A stretch of 8,408 nucleotides of DNA from NCBI GenBank assembly GCA_022848835.1, contig JAJISG010000073.1:1-8408 (forward strand). The letters are read 5' to 3'. The position numbers were made by a program, and so were the translations under genes. This DNA is from Thermoplasmatota archaeon (GTDB lineage: Archaea > Thermoplasmatota > Thermoplasmata > RBG-16-68-12 > JAJISG01). Numbering within the stretch: the stretch's first letter is position 1; each line of letters opens with the position of its first letter. Below, in pieces: positions 1-6,460 of this stretch. The notes under the pieces are model-generated. The model did not search any database, was not told the origin of the DNA, and saw only the letters and a program-made list of their open reading frames with translations.

Positions 1-1132
1 AGTGCTCGGATAGCTTCTCATAGGCTATGGACTCCACCGCCCCTTTGACATCACTGTTGCCCAGCTTCGTTTTGGTTTGTCCCTCGAACTGGGGCTCGGG
101 AAGTTTGACGCTGAGGACGGCAGTGAGCCCCTCCCTCACATCGTTCCCTTTGAGGGTAGTCCTACTGTCCTTCGAACCAGCGCTGTTCCTCAGGAAATCG
201 TTCATCGCCCGTGTCACGGCCGCCTTGAAACCCACCAGGTGGGTACCCCCCTCTACAGTAGCTATATTGTTGGCATAACTGAAGATGTTCTCGGCGTAGC
301 TGTCGGTATACTGGAGGGCAGTCTCTACATAAGTGCCGTTCCTGTTCCCCTCGATGTAGATGGGATCCTGGTGCAGGGGGCTCTTGGTTCTGTTTATCCA
401 ACTGACAAACTCCACCAGGCCACCCTCGAAGTAGAACTCGTTAAGACCCCGATCACCCGCCTCCACGCTTATGCGGGTACCCTTGTTGAGGAATGCGTAC
501 TCCCTGACGCGGGAGACGATGACATCCATGTCGAATTGAGTCTGATCGAAGATGAGGGGATCGGGCTTGAAGGCGACGGTGGTCCCTCTTCCCTCACTCT
601 TGCCGAGAACCTTGAGGTCCTCCACAGGCGTGCCACCCTCGAACCTCATGAAGTACTCCTTCCCAAGGCGCCTTACACGAACCTCCAGCCACTCCGAGAG
701 GGCGTTCACCACTGACAGACCGACGCCGTGAAGGCCACCGGATACCTTGTACATCTTCCTGTCAAACTTGCCCCCTGAGTGGAGGGTGGTGAAGACGATC
801 TCGACCCCCGACTTGTTGTATCGGGGATGGATCTCCACTGGGATGCCTCTCCCGTCGTCCAACACTGTGACGACTCCATCCTGAGTCAGGGAAACGTCGA
901 TGTTCTTGCAGAACCCGGCCATAGCCTCGTCGATGCTGTTATCCAGGACCTCGTATACCAGGTGGTGCATGCCACGCTGGTCTACGCTGCCGATGTACAT
1001 AGCTGGCCTCTTGCGGATGCCTTGGAGTCCTTCTAGGACCTGGATCTTTTCAATATCGTAGGATAACTCGTCTGGCATCGATTCCCTCAGCAAGCCATCT
1101 GAAGCACTATCTGAAGCACTGTTACTAGACAT
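1..1132 (-). CDS. gyrB: DNA gyrase subunit B, N-terminal part (3' end outside window)
   Basis: ATPase subunit of the type IIA topoisomerase that introduces negative supercoils together with GyrA. The 377 visible residues cover the GHKL ATPase domain (about 25-240) and most of the transducer domain; the TOPRIM and tail regions lie outside. Visible motifs: RKRPAMYIGS (40-49); the catalytic-Glu helix YEVLDNSIDEA with Glu61 and Asn65; VLDDGRGIP with Asp92, matching E. coli Asp73; the ATP-lid GGLHGVG; and QTKTK (352-356), whose Lys354 matches the E. coli ATP-contacting Lys337. Start choice: ATG at 1132 lies about 38 bp after a TATA element. An in-frame ATG at 1162 is almost inside the TATA box, so it should not be transcribed. 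ATG at 1078, preceded by GAGGG with 6-nt spacing, is a real alternative that would drop the Ser/Ala/Asp-rich leader. It has its own promoter and is not tightly linked to cysS. Family identity is very secure. Confidence 0.96.
   Translation of the reverse strand, partial: MSSNSASDSASDGLLRESMPDELSYDIEKIQVLEGLQGIRKRPAMYIGSVDQRGMHHLVYEVLDNSIDEAMAGFCKNIDVSLTQDGVVTVLDDGRGIPVEIHPRYNKSGVEIVFTTLHSGGKFDRKMYKVSGGLHGVGLSVVNALSEWLEVRVRRLGKEYFMRFEGGTPVEDLKVLGKSEGRGTTVAFKPDPLIFDQTQFDMDVIVSRVREYAFLNKGTRISVEAGDRGLNEFYFEGGLVEFVSWINRTKSPLHQDPIYIEGNRNGTYVETALQYTDSYAENIFSYANNIATVEGGTHLVGFKAAVTRAMNDFLRNSAGSKDSRTTLKGNDVREGLTAVLSVKLPEPQFEGQTKTKLGNSDVKGAVESIAYEKLSEH
1097..1120 (-). repeat. 12-bp perfect tandem duplication in gyrB N-terminus
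   Basis: Two adjacent exact copies of AGTGCTTCAGAT (minus strand) encode Ser-Ala-Ser-Asp twice, in frame, at residues 5-12 of the 1132 start. The duplication lies before the conserved GyrB core, so it probably reflects replication slippage in a tolerant leader. If translation starts at 1078 it is leader RNA instead. Confidence 0.85.
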
Positions 1133-1165
1133 CCCATCCCGACAGTTAAGGGTTATGGCCATGGT

Positions 1166-1175
1166 GTATATAATG
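1166..1175 (-). promoter_or_regulatory. Archaeal TATA element of gyrB
   Basis: The minus strand reads CATTATATAC, preceded by an A-rich run (CCAAAAAT) that could be the BRE. Its centre is about 38 bp from ATG 1132. With the usual archaeal TATA-to-start distance of about 25 bp, transcription would begin near 1145, leaving a leader of about a dozen bases. This argues against the in-frame ATG at 1162. Confidence 0.6.
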
Positions 1176-1267
1176 ATTTTTGGGACTCCTCTGAGGACGC
1201 GATTAGAGCTATCCTGGTGACAGAAACTGTCCATCAATTACCTGAAGAGTCAATCAGAATCCGAGGC

Positions 1268-2680
1268 TCAGGGAAGACGCCATCGCGGGCCTTTGGAGGT
1301 GTCCTCCAGCCTCACTCCCAACTTGGTGAGCTCCTTCCTAATCCGGTCTGAGGCTTCGTAATCCCCTCCCCTCCGGGCGTCCTCTCTCAGCCTCAGAAGA
1401 AGCCCGATGAGGCCGTCAATCAGGTCCACGGAGGGAGCCGCGACTCCGCGGAAGAGCCCCAGGATGGTGCCGTATGTCTCGAAGGCATCCAGGAACTCCC
1501 TCAGTGAGCCTGCGCTCAGGCCGCGATCCAGGTCAACCCGGAAGGTGGTGGTGAGGCTGAAGAGTGCGGCCAGGGCATCCCTGGTGTTGAAATCGTCGTC
1601 CATCGCCTCGAAGAAATCACTGGAAGCTGAGGCGATCGCTCCCCGGAGCTCCTCGTCTCCATCCCCCCGCTCCTCCCTCGCCTCACTCAACTCCGCTCGC
1701 GCCCTTTCGAGGGCCTCTGTGATGCGACCATAAGCCCTCCGAGCCTCCTCCAGAGCCTCATAGGTGAAGTCGATGGGGCTCCGATACTGGGTATACACCA
1801 GGAAGAACCTCAGGACCTCGGGGTCATACCTCTCCAGGACCTCCTTCACAGGGATGATGTTCCCCAGGGACTTCCCCATTCTCTCTCCCTTGATCACTAC
1901 GAAGCCGGTGTGCATCCAGTACTTGACAAAGGGCTTCCTCCCCGTGAAGGCCTCGGCCTGGGCGATCTCCGCTTCATGGTGGGGAAAGATGAGGTCGTTA
2001 CCTGCGCCATGGATGTCGTACTGGGGGCCGAAGTGGGTCACGCTAATGGCAGTGTCCTCGATGTGCCAGCCAGGCCTGCCGGCTCCCCAGGGGCTATCCC
2101 AGTGGGGCTCCCCTGGCTTCCTGGACTTCCAGAGGGCGAAGTCCTGGGGATTCCTCTTGCGTTTGTCCACCTCCACCCTGGCCCCGGACCTGAGCTTCTC
2201 TAGCTTCACCCTTGAGAGCTTTCCATAGTCCTGGAAGCTGGAGATCTGGTAGAAGACGTCGCCGTCGACCTGATAGGCGTAGTCCCCCGCCAACAGACCT
2301 TCCACCTGCTCTATGATCTCCGGGATATAGTCAGTCGCCTTGGCGTAGAGGTTGACGGATGTGACGCCCAGTGCCTCCATCGTCTTCAGATAGTCGGCGA
2401 GGTACTCATCGCCCAGATCATCCCAGGGGATGTCCACCTCCGGTGCCCTGGTCAGTATCCTGTCGTCCACATCCGTGACGTTCTGCAGGTAGAAGAGACT
2501 GTAACCCCTATGCCTCAGGTACCGGGCGATGACGTCGAAGGCTACGTACGTCCTGGCATGGCCGATGTGAGTGTGGTCGTAGGGCGTGATGCCGCAGACG
2601 AACATCTTCACCCTCCTGCCCTGGAGAGGCTCGAACTCCTCCTTGGCGCGGGCGAGGGTGTTGTAGAGCTTGAGACCCAT
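1268..2680 (-). CDS. cysS: Cysteinyl-tRNA synthetase
   Basis: Class I aminoacyl-tRNA synthetase charging tRNA-Cys in the cytoplasm; 470 residues, normal for the family. In order: Rossmann catalytic domain with HIGH at 38-41; QNVTDVDD at 66-73; the zinc/substrate region GRPGWHIED (201-209) and FPHHEAEIAQ (232-241); RMGKS (267-271) for the KMSKS loop; then a helical DALR region with DDDFNTRDALAALF and a C-terminal anticodon-recognition extension. Zinc ligands of E. coli CysRS are C28, C209, H234 and E238; here Cys29, His234 and Glu238 are present but residue 209 is Asp (GAC, 2056-2054). The GITPYD segment after Cys29 resembles the mycothiol ligase MshC more than ordinary CysRS, but the C-terminal tRNA-binding part argues for CysRS. 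It is third in the cysteine block, 60 bp after the cystathionine lyase stop. ATG 2680 has no Shine-Dalgarno; a weak TATA-like element about 30 bp upstream could allow leaderless expression. Confidence 0.96.
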   Translation of the reverse strand: MGLKLYNTLARAKEEFEPLQGRRVKMFVCGITPYDHTHIGHARTYVAFDVIARYLRHRGYSLFYLQNVTDVDDRILTRAPEVDIPWDDLGDEYLADYLKTMEALGVTSVNLYAKATDYIPEIIEQVEGLLAGDYAYQVDGDVFYQISSFQDYGKLSRVKLEKLRSGARVEVDKRKRNPQDFALWKSRKPGEPHWDSPWGAGRPGWHIEDTAISVTHFGPQYDIHGAGNDLIFPHHEAEIAQAEAFTGRKPFVKYWMHTGFVVIKGERMGKSLGNIIPVKEVLERYDPEVLRFFLVYTQYRSPIDFTYEALEEARRAYGRITEALERARAELSEAREERGDGDEELRGAIASASSDFFEAMDDDFNTRDALAALFSLTTTFRVDLDRGLSAGSLREFLDAFETYGTILGLFRGVAAPSVDLIDGLIGLLLRLREDARRGGDYEASDRIRKELTKLGVRLEDTSKGPRWRLP

Positions 2681-2704
2681 AGAGGCAAACCATAGGCTCA
2701 GGCC

Positions 2705-2714
2705 CTCTTAATCC
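2705..2714 (-). promoter_or_regulatory. Possible TATA element of cysS
   Basis: The minus strand reads GGATTAAGAG in the 60-bp gap between the lyase gene and cysS, centred about 30 bp before ATG 2680. The spacing and the absence of a ribosome binding site fit a separate leaderless start, but the match is weak and the gene may simply be cotranscribed with the two genes before it. Confidence 0.3.
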
Positions 2715-2740
2715 TGATGAAACCGGCAACGCCCTTCGGC

Positions 2741-3877
2741 TCACCCAGAGGCCTCGAAGCCCCTCTCAAGGTCCTCTAGTAGATCCTCCAGGTCCTCACA
2801 CCCCACGGAGAAGCGGATGAGGCCCTCCCCTATTCCCCTGGATTCCCTCTCTTCCCGGGGGATGCTGGCGTGGGTCATAGACGCGGGGTGTTCTATGAGG
2901 GACTCAACTCCGCCCAAGGACTCCCCAAGGATTATGAGGTCTAGGGCCTGTAAGAACGGCATCGCCATCGTCTCGTCGTGGAGCTCGAAACTGACAACCC
3001 CTCCGAAGGCCCTCATCTGAGCCCGAGCCAGGCGGTGTTGGGGGTGCTCCTCCAAACCTGGATAGTGGACCCGGGATACCTCCTCCCTATGCTTGAGGAA
3101 GCGGGCGACATCTAGGGCATTGGCGCAGTGCCGGTCCATTCTCAGGGGTAGGGTCTTGACGCCACGCAAGACGAGGAAACAGTCGAGGGGGCTTGGCACG
3201 GCGCCCATGGCGTTCTGGGAGAACCGCAACCTGGCATGAGCCCCCTCATCGGACGTGATTACGGCACCCCCGATGATGTCACTGTGGCCTCCCAGGTATT
3301 TGGTGGTGCTGTGGACTACGATATCCACACCGTGCTCCAGAGGCCGTTGCAGATAGGGAGTCGCGAACGTGCTATCGACCACTGTGAGGAGGTCAGCTCT
3401 CCTGCCAATCCTCCCCAAAGCCCGAAGATCCACGACCTTTAGAAGGGGGTTGGTGGGTGTCTCCGTCCATAGCATCCTCGTGTCATCCTGAATGGCCGCC
3501 TTCACCTGAGACATGTCGGTGAAGTCCACAAAGTCGAAGTGCAGTCCGTATCCCTCCATGATCTGTCGGAACAACCTGTGGGTTCCTCCGTAGACGTCGT
3601 CGGCAACCACCACGTGGTCCCCCTTTCGCAGCAGCGTCATGACTGTGGAGGTGGCGGCCATGCCCGAGGCAAACGTCAGGCCGTGATCGCCCTTCTCCAG
3701 GGCAGCAAGATTCGCCTCTAGGGCCTCCCTGGTCGGGTTCTGCGTCCTGGAGTACTCGTAGCCCTCCTTGCCCACGGCCTGAGAGTAGGTGGATGTCATG
3801 TAGATGGGTACGCTTACCGCTCCTGTCCTGGGATCCGGATCCTGACCAGCATGAATGGCACGGGTGGCGAACCTCAC
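2741..3877 (-). CDS. Cystathionine gamma-lyase / gamma-synthase (PLP, Cys/Met metabolism family)
   Basis: PLP-dependent fold-type I enzyme, 378 residues, full family length. As a gamma-lyase it splits cystathionine into cysteine, 2-oxobutyrate and ammonia; as a gamma-synthase it would make cystathionine from an O-acyl-homoserine and cysteine. Visible: YSRTQNPT (42-49) with PLP-phosphate-binding Tyr/Arg of the neighbouring subunit; ASGMAA (70-75); Tyr96 in DVYGGT, stacking on PLP; ETPTNP (139-144); Asp168 (VVDSTF), pairing with the pyridine nitrogen; Schiff-base Lys193 in HSTTKYLGGH; and SLGGVESLIEHPASMTH near the C-terminus. It starts with GTG, overlapping the CBS stop as GTGA, with a perfect AGGAGG 8 nt upstream, so translation is probably coupled. 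Coupling to CBS favours the lyase role (homocysteine to cysteine), but the two activities cannot be separated from sequence alone. Confidence 0.93.
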   Translation of the reverse strand: MRFATRAIHAGQDPDPRTGAVSVPIYMTSTYSQAVGKEGYEYSRTQNPTREALEANLAALEKGDHGLTFASGMAATSTVMTLLRKGDHVVVADDVYGGTHRLFRQIMEGYGLHFDFVDFTDMSQVKAAIQDDTRMLWTETPTNPLLKVVDLRALGRIGRRADLLTVVDSTFATPYLQRPLEHGVDIVVHSTTKYLGGHSDIIGGAVITSDEGAHARLRFSQNAMGAVPSPLDCFLVLRGVKTLPLRMDRHCANALDVARFLKHREEVSRVHYPGLEEHPQHRLARAQMRAFGGVVSFELHDETMAMPFLQALDLIILGESLGGVESLIEHPASMTHASIPREERESRGIGEGLIRFSVGCEDLEDLLEDLERGFEASG

Positions 3878-5247
3878 GACGAAGGCCTCCTGGCGAGGTA
3901 CTCCACCACGTCGAACCTGGTCACTATCCCCTGGAACTCGTCTCCTGAGGTAACGATGACCGCTGGCGTTCCCCGTAGGAGCAGCTTGCAGACCTTCTCC
4001 AGGTCCTCTCGGGAGTCGACTGTGGGGAAGGGCTCCTCCATGACCCCCTTTATCTTGGCGTCCGTCAGATCCGGCCGCTTCACCAGCTTGGCCAGCAGCG
4101 CCTCCTCCCGGATGCTGCCGACCAGCTTCCCACTCTCCAGTACCGGTAGCTGAGAGATCGTGTAGTCCCCCATCAGCTCCACCGCCCTCATGACGCGCTC
4201 ATCGGCCTCCACGGTAACAACCATGGGAAGCCTAGGGTCCTTGGCCGTGAGGATGTCCGCCAAGGGGGGGCCCTCTTCCAGGAAGCCGTGCTCCCTCAAC
4301 CACTCCTCGTTGTGAACCTTGCCCAAATATCTCTCGCCAGTGTCTGCCAGCAGGACCACCACCACATCCTCCTCCGAGAGGTCCTTTGCGATCCTCAGGG
4401 CGCCCGCCAGGGCTGAGCCGGAGGAGCCGCCTACGAGTATGCCCTCCTCCCTGGCTAGGCGTCTGGCGAAGAGGAAGGACTCCCGGTCGTCCACCTTCAC
4501 TATCTCGTCGATGTACTCGAACTGGGTGGTACCCGGGATGATATCCTCGCCGATGCCCTCCACCTTATAGGTATGGGGGGTTACCATCTCCCCGCTGCGG
4601 AAGTAGTCGGCTAGGACGGAGCCTACAGGATCGACCCCCACGACGACCAGGTCAGGGTTCCTCTCCTTCAGGTACTTGCCGGCGCCGCTGATGGTGCCAC
4701 CCGTGCCCATGCCACAGACGAAGTGGGTGACCTTGCCATCGGTGGCCTCCCAGATCTCCGGCCCGGTGGTCTGGTAGTGGGCCTCGGGATTCATGGGGTT
4801 GAAGTACTGTTGAGGAATGAAGGAGTTCGGCGTCTCCCTCTGAAGCCGCTCGGCCACCTTGTAGTAGCTCTGGGGCGAGTCGGGGTGCACAGCCGTCGGG
4901 CACAACACGACCCGCGTTCCGAACGCCTTTAGAAGGTCGATCTTCTCCTGACTCATCTTGTCGGGAATTGTGAAAATGCACCTGTAGCCCTTGATGGCGG
5001 CCACCATCGCAAGGCCTATGCCCGTGTTGCCCGAAGTGGGCTCGATGATGGTCCAGCCAGGTCGTAGAAGACCCTTGCCCTCCGCATCCTCGATCATAGC
5101 CAATCCGATTCTGTCCTTGACGCTACCTCCAGGGTTGAAACTCTCCAGTTTCGCCAGGATGAGGGGTCTGAAGCCATCCGCCACCTTATTCAGCCTGATG
5201 AGGGGCGTCCTGCCCACGGCTTCGAGGATGTTCGGGTAATATCTCAT
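3874..5247 (-). CDS. cbs: Cystathionine beta-synthase with C-terminal tandem CBS domains
   Basis: PLP fold-type II enzyme condensing homocysteine and serine to cystathionine, the first step of homocysteine-to-cysteine transsulfuration; 457 residues. Catalytic domain about 5-320: GGSVKDR with Schiff-base Lys44; PTSGNTG (70-76), the substrate loop; GTGGT (181-185), the PLP-phosphate loop; KVEGIGEDIIP (228-238), the VEGIG segment that separates true CBS from O-acetylserine sulfhydrylases; and GGSSGSA (273-279). Two CBS (Bateman) repeats follow at about 332-392 and 396-452, the usual site of regulation by adenosyl ligands in this family. There is no N-terminal haem-binding segment as in the animal enzyme; the layout is like yeast CBS. 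First gene of the block, with a TATA element about 30 bp before ATG 5247 and no Shine-Dalgarno, suggesting a leaderless transcript. A cysteine synthase activity is the less likely alternative. Confidence 0.94.
   Translation of the reverse strand: MRYYPNILEAVGRTPLIRLNKVADGFRPLILAKLESFNPGGSVKDRIGLAMIEDAEGKGLLRPGWTIIEPTSGNTGIGLAMVAAIKGYRCIFTIPDKMSQEKIDLLKAFGTRVVLCPTAVHPDSPQSYYKVAERLQRETPNSFIPQQYFNPMNPEAHYQTTGPEIWEATDGKVTHFVCGMGTGGTISGAGKYLKERNPDLVVVGVDPVGSVLADYFRSGEMVTPHTYKVEGIGEDIIPGTTQFEYIDEIVKVDDRESFLFARRLAREEGILVGGSSGSALAGALRIAKDLSEEDVVVVLLADTGERYLGKVHNEEWLREHGFLEEGPPLADILTAKDPRLPMVVTVEADERVMRAVELMGDYTISQLPVLESGKLVGSIREEALLAKLVKRPDLTDAKIKGVMEEPFPTVDSREDLEKVCKLLLRGTPAVIVTSGDEFQGIVTRFDVVEYLARRPSS
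3886..3891 (-). promoter_or_regulatory. Strong ribosome binding site for the GTG-started lyase gene
   Basis: AGGAGG on the minus strand lies within the last codons of the CBS gene, 8 nt before the GTG at 3877. It fixes that GTG as the start; the next in-frame ATG is at codon 27, inside the conserved domain. Confidence 0.8.
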
Positions 5248-5261
5248 CGCGATCTAGTTAG

Positions 5262-5276
5262 AGTATCTCAGATACT
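5262..5276. promoter_or_regulatory. 15-bp perfect palindrome, candidate operator of the cysteine block
   Basis: AGTATCT-C-AGATACT: two perfect 7-bp half-sites around one central base. It lies between ATG 5247 and the TATA element (5272-5281) and overlaps the latter. A dimeric regulator bound here would block TBP/TFB or the transcription start, so a repressor site is the natural reading. The regulator is not in the window. Palindromy is directly seen; function is inferred. Confidence 0.55.
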
Positions 5277-5281
5277 TATAG
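5272..5281 (-). promoter_or_regulatory. Archaeal TATA element of the cysteine block
   Basis: The minus strand reads CTATAAGTAT, centred about 30 bp before ATG 5247, placing the transcription start within a few bases of the start codon. The plus strand here reads ACTTATAGAAA, so the same AT-rich patch might also serve a divergent promoter. Confidence 0.6.
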
Positions 5282-5467
5282 AAAGTCGAAGACGGCATGG
5301 TCGGAAGTAAGTCCCTGAGACCGGCACACGATACCATCCATGCGAATGAAGCGCACCTTTCTTTTGTTCTGTGAGGTTACTAGGTTGATTCTACCGACTG
5401 GAGGACTCAGGTGGTAGTTCAATGAGGGGGGAGTCTAGGTTCGCTTGTTCCATCTGCAGGAGTGTAG

Positions 5468-5774
5468 TTGACTCCGAGGAAAGATGTCCTAAGGCTAAAG
5501 TCCAAGAAGAGTGAACCCGTGTATGGCGAGTTTGTCGAGTTCGACCTCGAGGGTAGGACGTTCGCCCTCCATGGCGGCTATGGAGATTGGGGCGCACGCC
5601 ATGGGCCTATTGGCCATCCACTTCGAAGTCAGCGACATCTTCGCTGCAGTGGAGCGGATCCTGAAGTCGGGGGCGAAGGTGGGGAGACCCAAGAAACAGA
5701 TAGAACTGGGGTTCTACGAGTGCTCCTTTCAAGATCCTGACGGGAATGAATTCGAACTGATCCAGCCCCTCTGA
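5468..5774 (+). pseudogene. Glyoxalase/VOC-fold gene, N-terminally truncated and frameshifted
   Basis: Two reading frames together give most of a vicinal-oxygen-chelate (glyoxalase/bleomycin-resistance) protein. The first frame, open from a TTG at 5468, encodes DVLRLKSKK...VYGEFVEFDLEGRTFALHGG, like the end of helix 1 and the next strands of a VOC module. At about 5578-5580 homology moves to another frame beginning MEIGAHAMG and continuing LAIHFEVSDIFAAVERILKSG...FQDPDGNEFELIQPL, a complete second module with the typical DPDGN turn and terminal FELIQP strand. One extra base near 5579 explains the shift. The opening segment of a VOC protein (strand 1 and most of helix 1, about 20 residues before the FYRDVL-type motif) is missing because a TAG sits at 5465-5467. 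A sequencing error could explain the frameshift, but not easily the missing start. Substrate unknown. Confidence 0.65.
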
Positions 5775-5875
5775 CTGCCCTTGGCGCACGGCCCAGCCGC
5801 CATCCGGCACACCCTATCGTCTTTCTCCTAGTCCCAGTGAGGCTCTGTGGAGCGATGGAGCCTGTGAGACGATAT

Positions 5876-6148
5876 CTAACCCCAGAACTCCTTCTCCGTG
5901 ACCCCGATCTCCCATCTCACCGGCTCTATCGGAATCTCGTTCTCCTCCACCCACGGCAGGAACTCCCGCCCACCGAGGCCGATGTTGTTCGGCTCCGTCC
6001 AGAACAGCCACATGAGGTCTGCGTCCTGGGCGTAGTAGGGTCCATCCACCTTCTCATCGTTATTCCTCGCAACCTCAACCAGCTTCTTCTTCACCATTTC
6101 CAGCTGCTCAGCAGTCCCGCTGAAATTCGCCTTCCATATGACCAACAT
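5876..6148 (-). CDS. Unrecognised 90-residue protein, probable ferredoxin-like alpha/beta fold
   Basis: I do not recognise the family. The protein starts with a strand (MLVIWKANF), followed by an amphipathic helix (about 12-29, TAEQLEMVKKKLVEVARN), two strands around DGPYYAQDADLMWLFWTE (35-52), a second helix (about 60-71) and a final strand (PVRWEIGVTEKEFWG). This beta-alpha-beta-beta-alpha-beta order and length fit a small ferredoxin-like/dimeric alpha-beta barrel protein. It is rich in Trp (five) and acidic, with no signal peptide, membrane segment or metal motif. The start is well supported: GGGAG (6154-6158) 5 nt before ATG 6148 and a TATA-like element further upstream. It points towards the VOC remnant and has no operon partner. 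A real gene is likely; function unknown. Confidence 0.75.
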   Translation of the reverse strand: MLVIWKANFSGTAEQLEMVKKKLVEVARNNDEKVDGPYYAQDADLMWLFWTEPNNIGLGGREFLPWVEENEIPIEPVRWEIGVTEKEFWG

Positions 6149-6178
6149 GGTTACTCCCGGAGAAGTGAAGGAGGAGGG

Positions 6179-6189
6179 ATTACTAAAGG
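6179..6189 (-). promoter_or_regulatory. TATA-like element of the 90-residue protein gene
   Basis: The minus strand reads CCTTTAGTAAT about 36 bp before ATG 6148. A start about 25 bp downstream would give a leader of roughly ten bases that still includes the GGGAG ribosome binding site at 6154-6158. Confidence 0.4.
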
Positions 6190-6380
6190 TTGCGGACCAT
6201 GGGGACAGCCTCTTTCCATCCTTGGTCGCATGCCGGGACAGGGCTTACTTCCAAGGGATTTTTGACCTCTGAAAATGATATGAAAAGATGACTCGGTTCC
6301 CTTTGGAGAGTTTCAGGCATCCCTCCGACAAACTATCAAGGCGAGGATTGGATAAACATAGGCCTCATCGTGGTGATATC
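6190..6380. other. Intergenic stretch with no convincing gene
   Basis: Together with flanks this is part of a 312-base gap between the start of the 90-residue protein gene (6148) and the ATG of the membrane protein (6461). No open frame here looks protein-like. The only items of note are a TATA-like GATAAACATA (6351-6360), a GGTGAT (6372-6377) and a GGAGG (6389-6393), all read on the plus strand towards the membrane protein gene. Confidence 0.5.
6351..6360 (+). promoter_or_regulatory. Possible TATA element for the membrane protein gene
   Basis: GATAAACATA on the plus strand is centred about 25 bp before a TTG at 6381. That TTG opens a 22-codon frame that would lead into the membrane protein after a one-base shift. 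The element's position thus supports a start upstream of ATG 6461, but the match to the consensus is loose. Confidence 0.3.
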
Positions 6381-6460
6381 TTGACACCGGAGGAAAAGCC
6401 TCTAACTCCGCGGCAGCAGGGCATGTCGAGTCCGTTACCGAGGTTCTGACCGTCCTGATC

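Noticed and set aside
77..715. Long plus-strand open frame of 212 codons
   Set aside because: It lies fully opposite gyrB, whose motifs are unmistakable. It has no domain-like pattern and is a shadow of a GC-rich gene.
1219..1231. Hairpin GACAG-TTT-CTGTC (minus strand) after the cysS stop, as a terminator
   Set aside because: The stem is only 5 bp and no T run follows on the transcribed strand; it could be chance.
1764..2228. Plus-strand open frame of 154 codons opposite cysS
   Set aside because: Antisense to the HIGH/zinc/KMSKS part of CysRS; composition reflects the complementary strand only.
1268..2680. Annotation of cysS as mycothiol ligase MshC
   Set aside because: N-terminal motifs resemble MshC, but the protein keeps the DALR and C-terminal tRNA-binding parts and the family's normal length, and lies in a cysteine block.
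5837..6265. Plus-strand open frame of 142 codons across the 90-residue gene
   Set aside because: It is antisense to the minus-strand gene, which has a ribosome binding site, a TATA-like element and a regular secondary-structure pattern; the plus frame has none of these.
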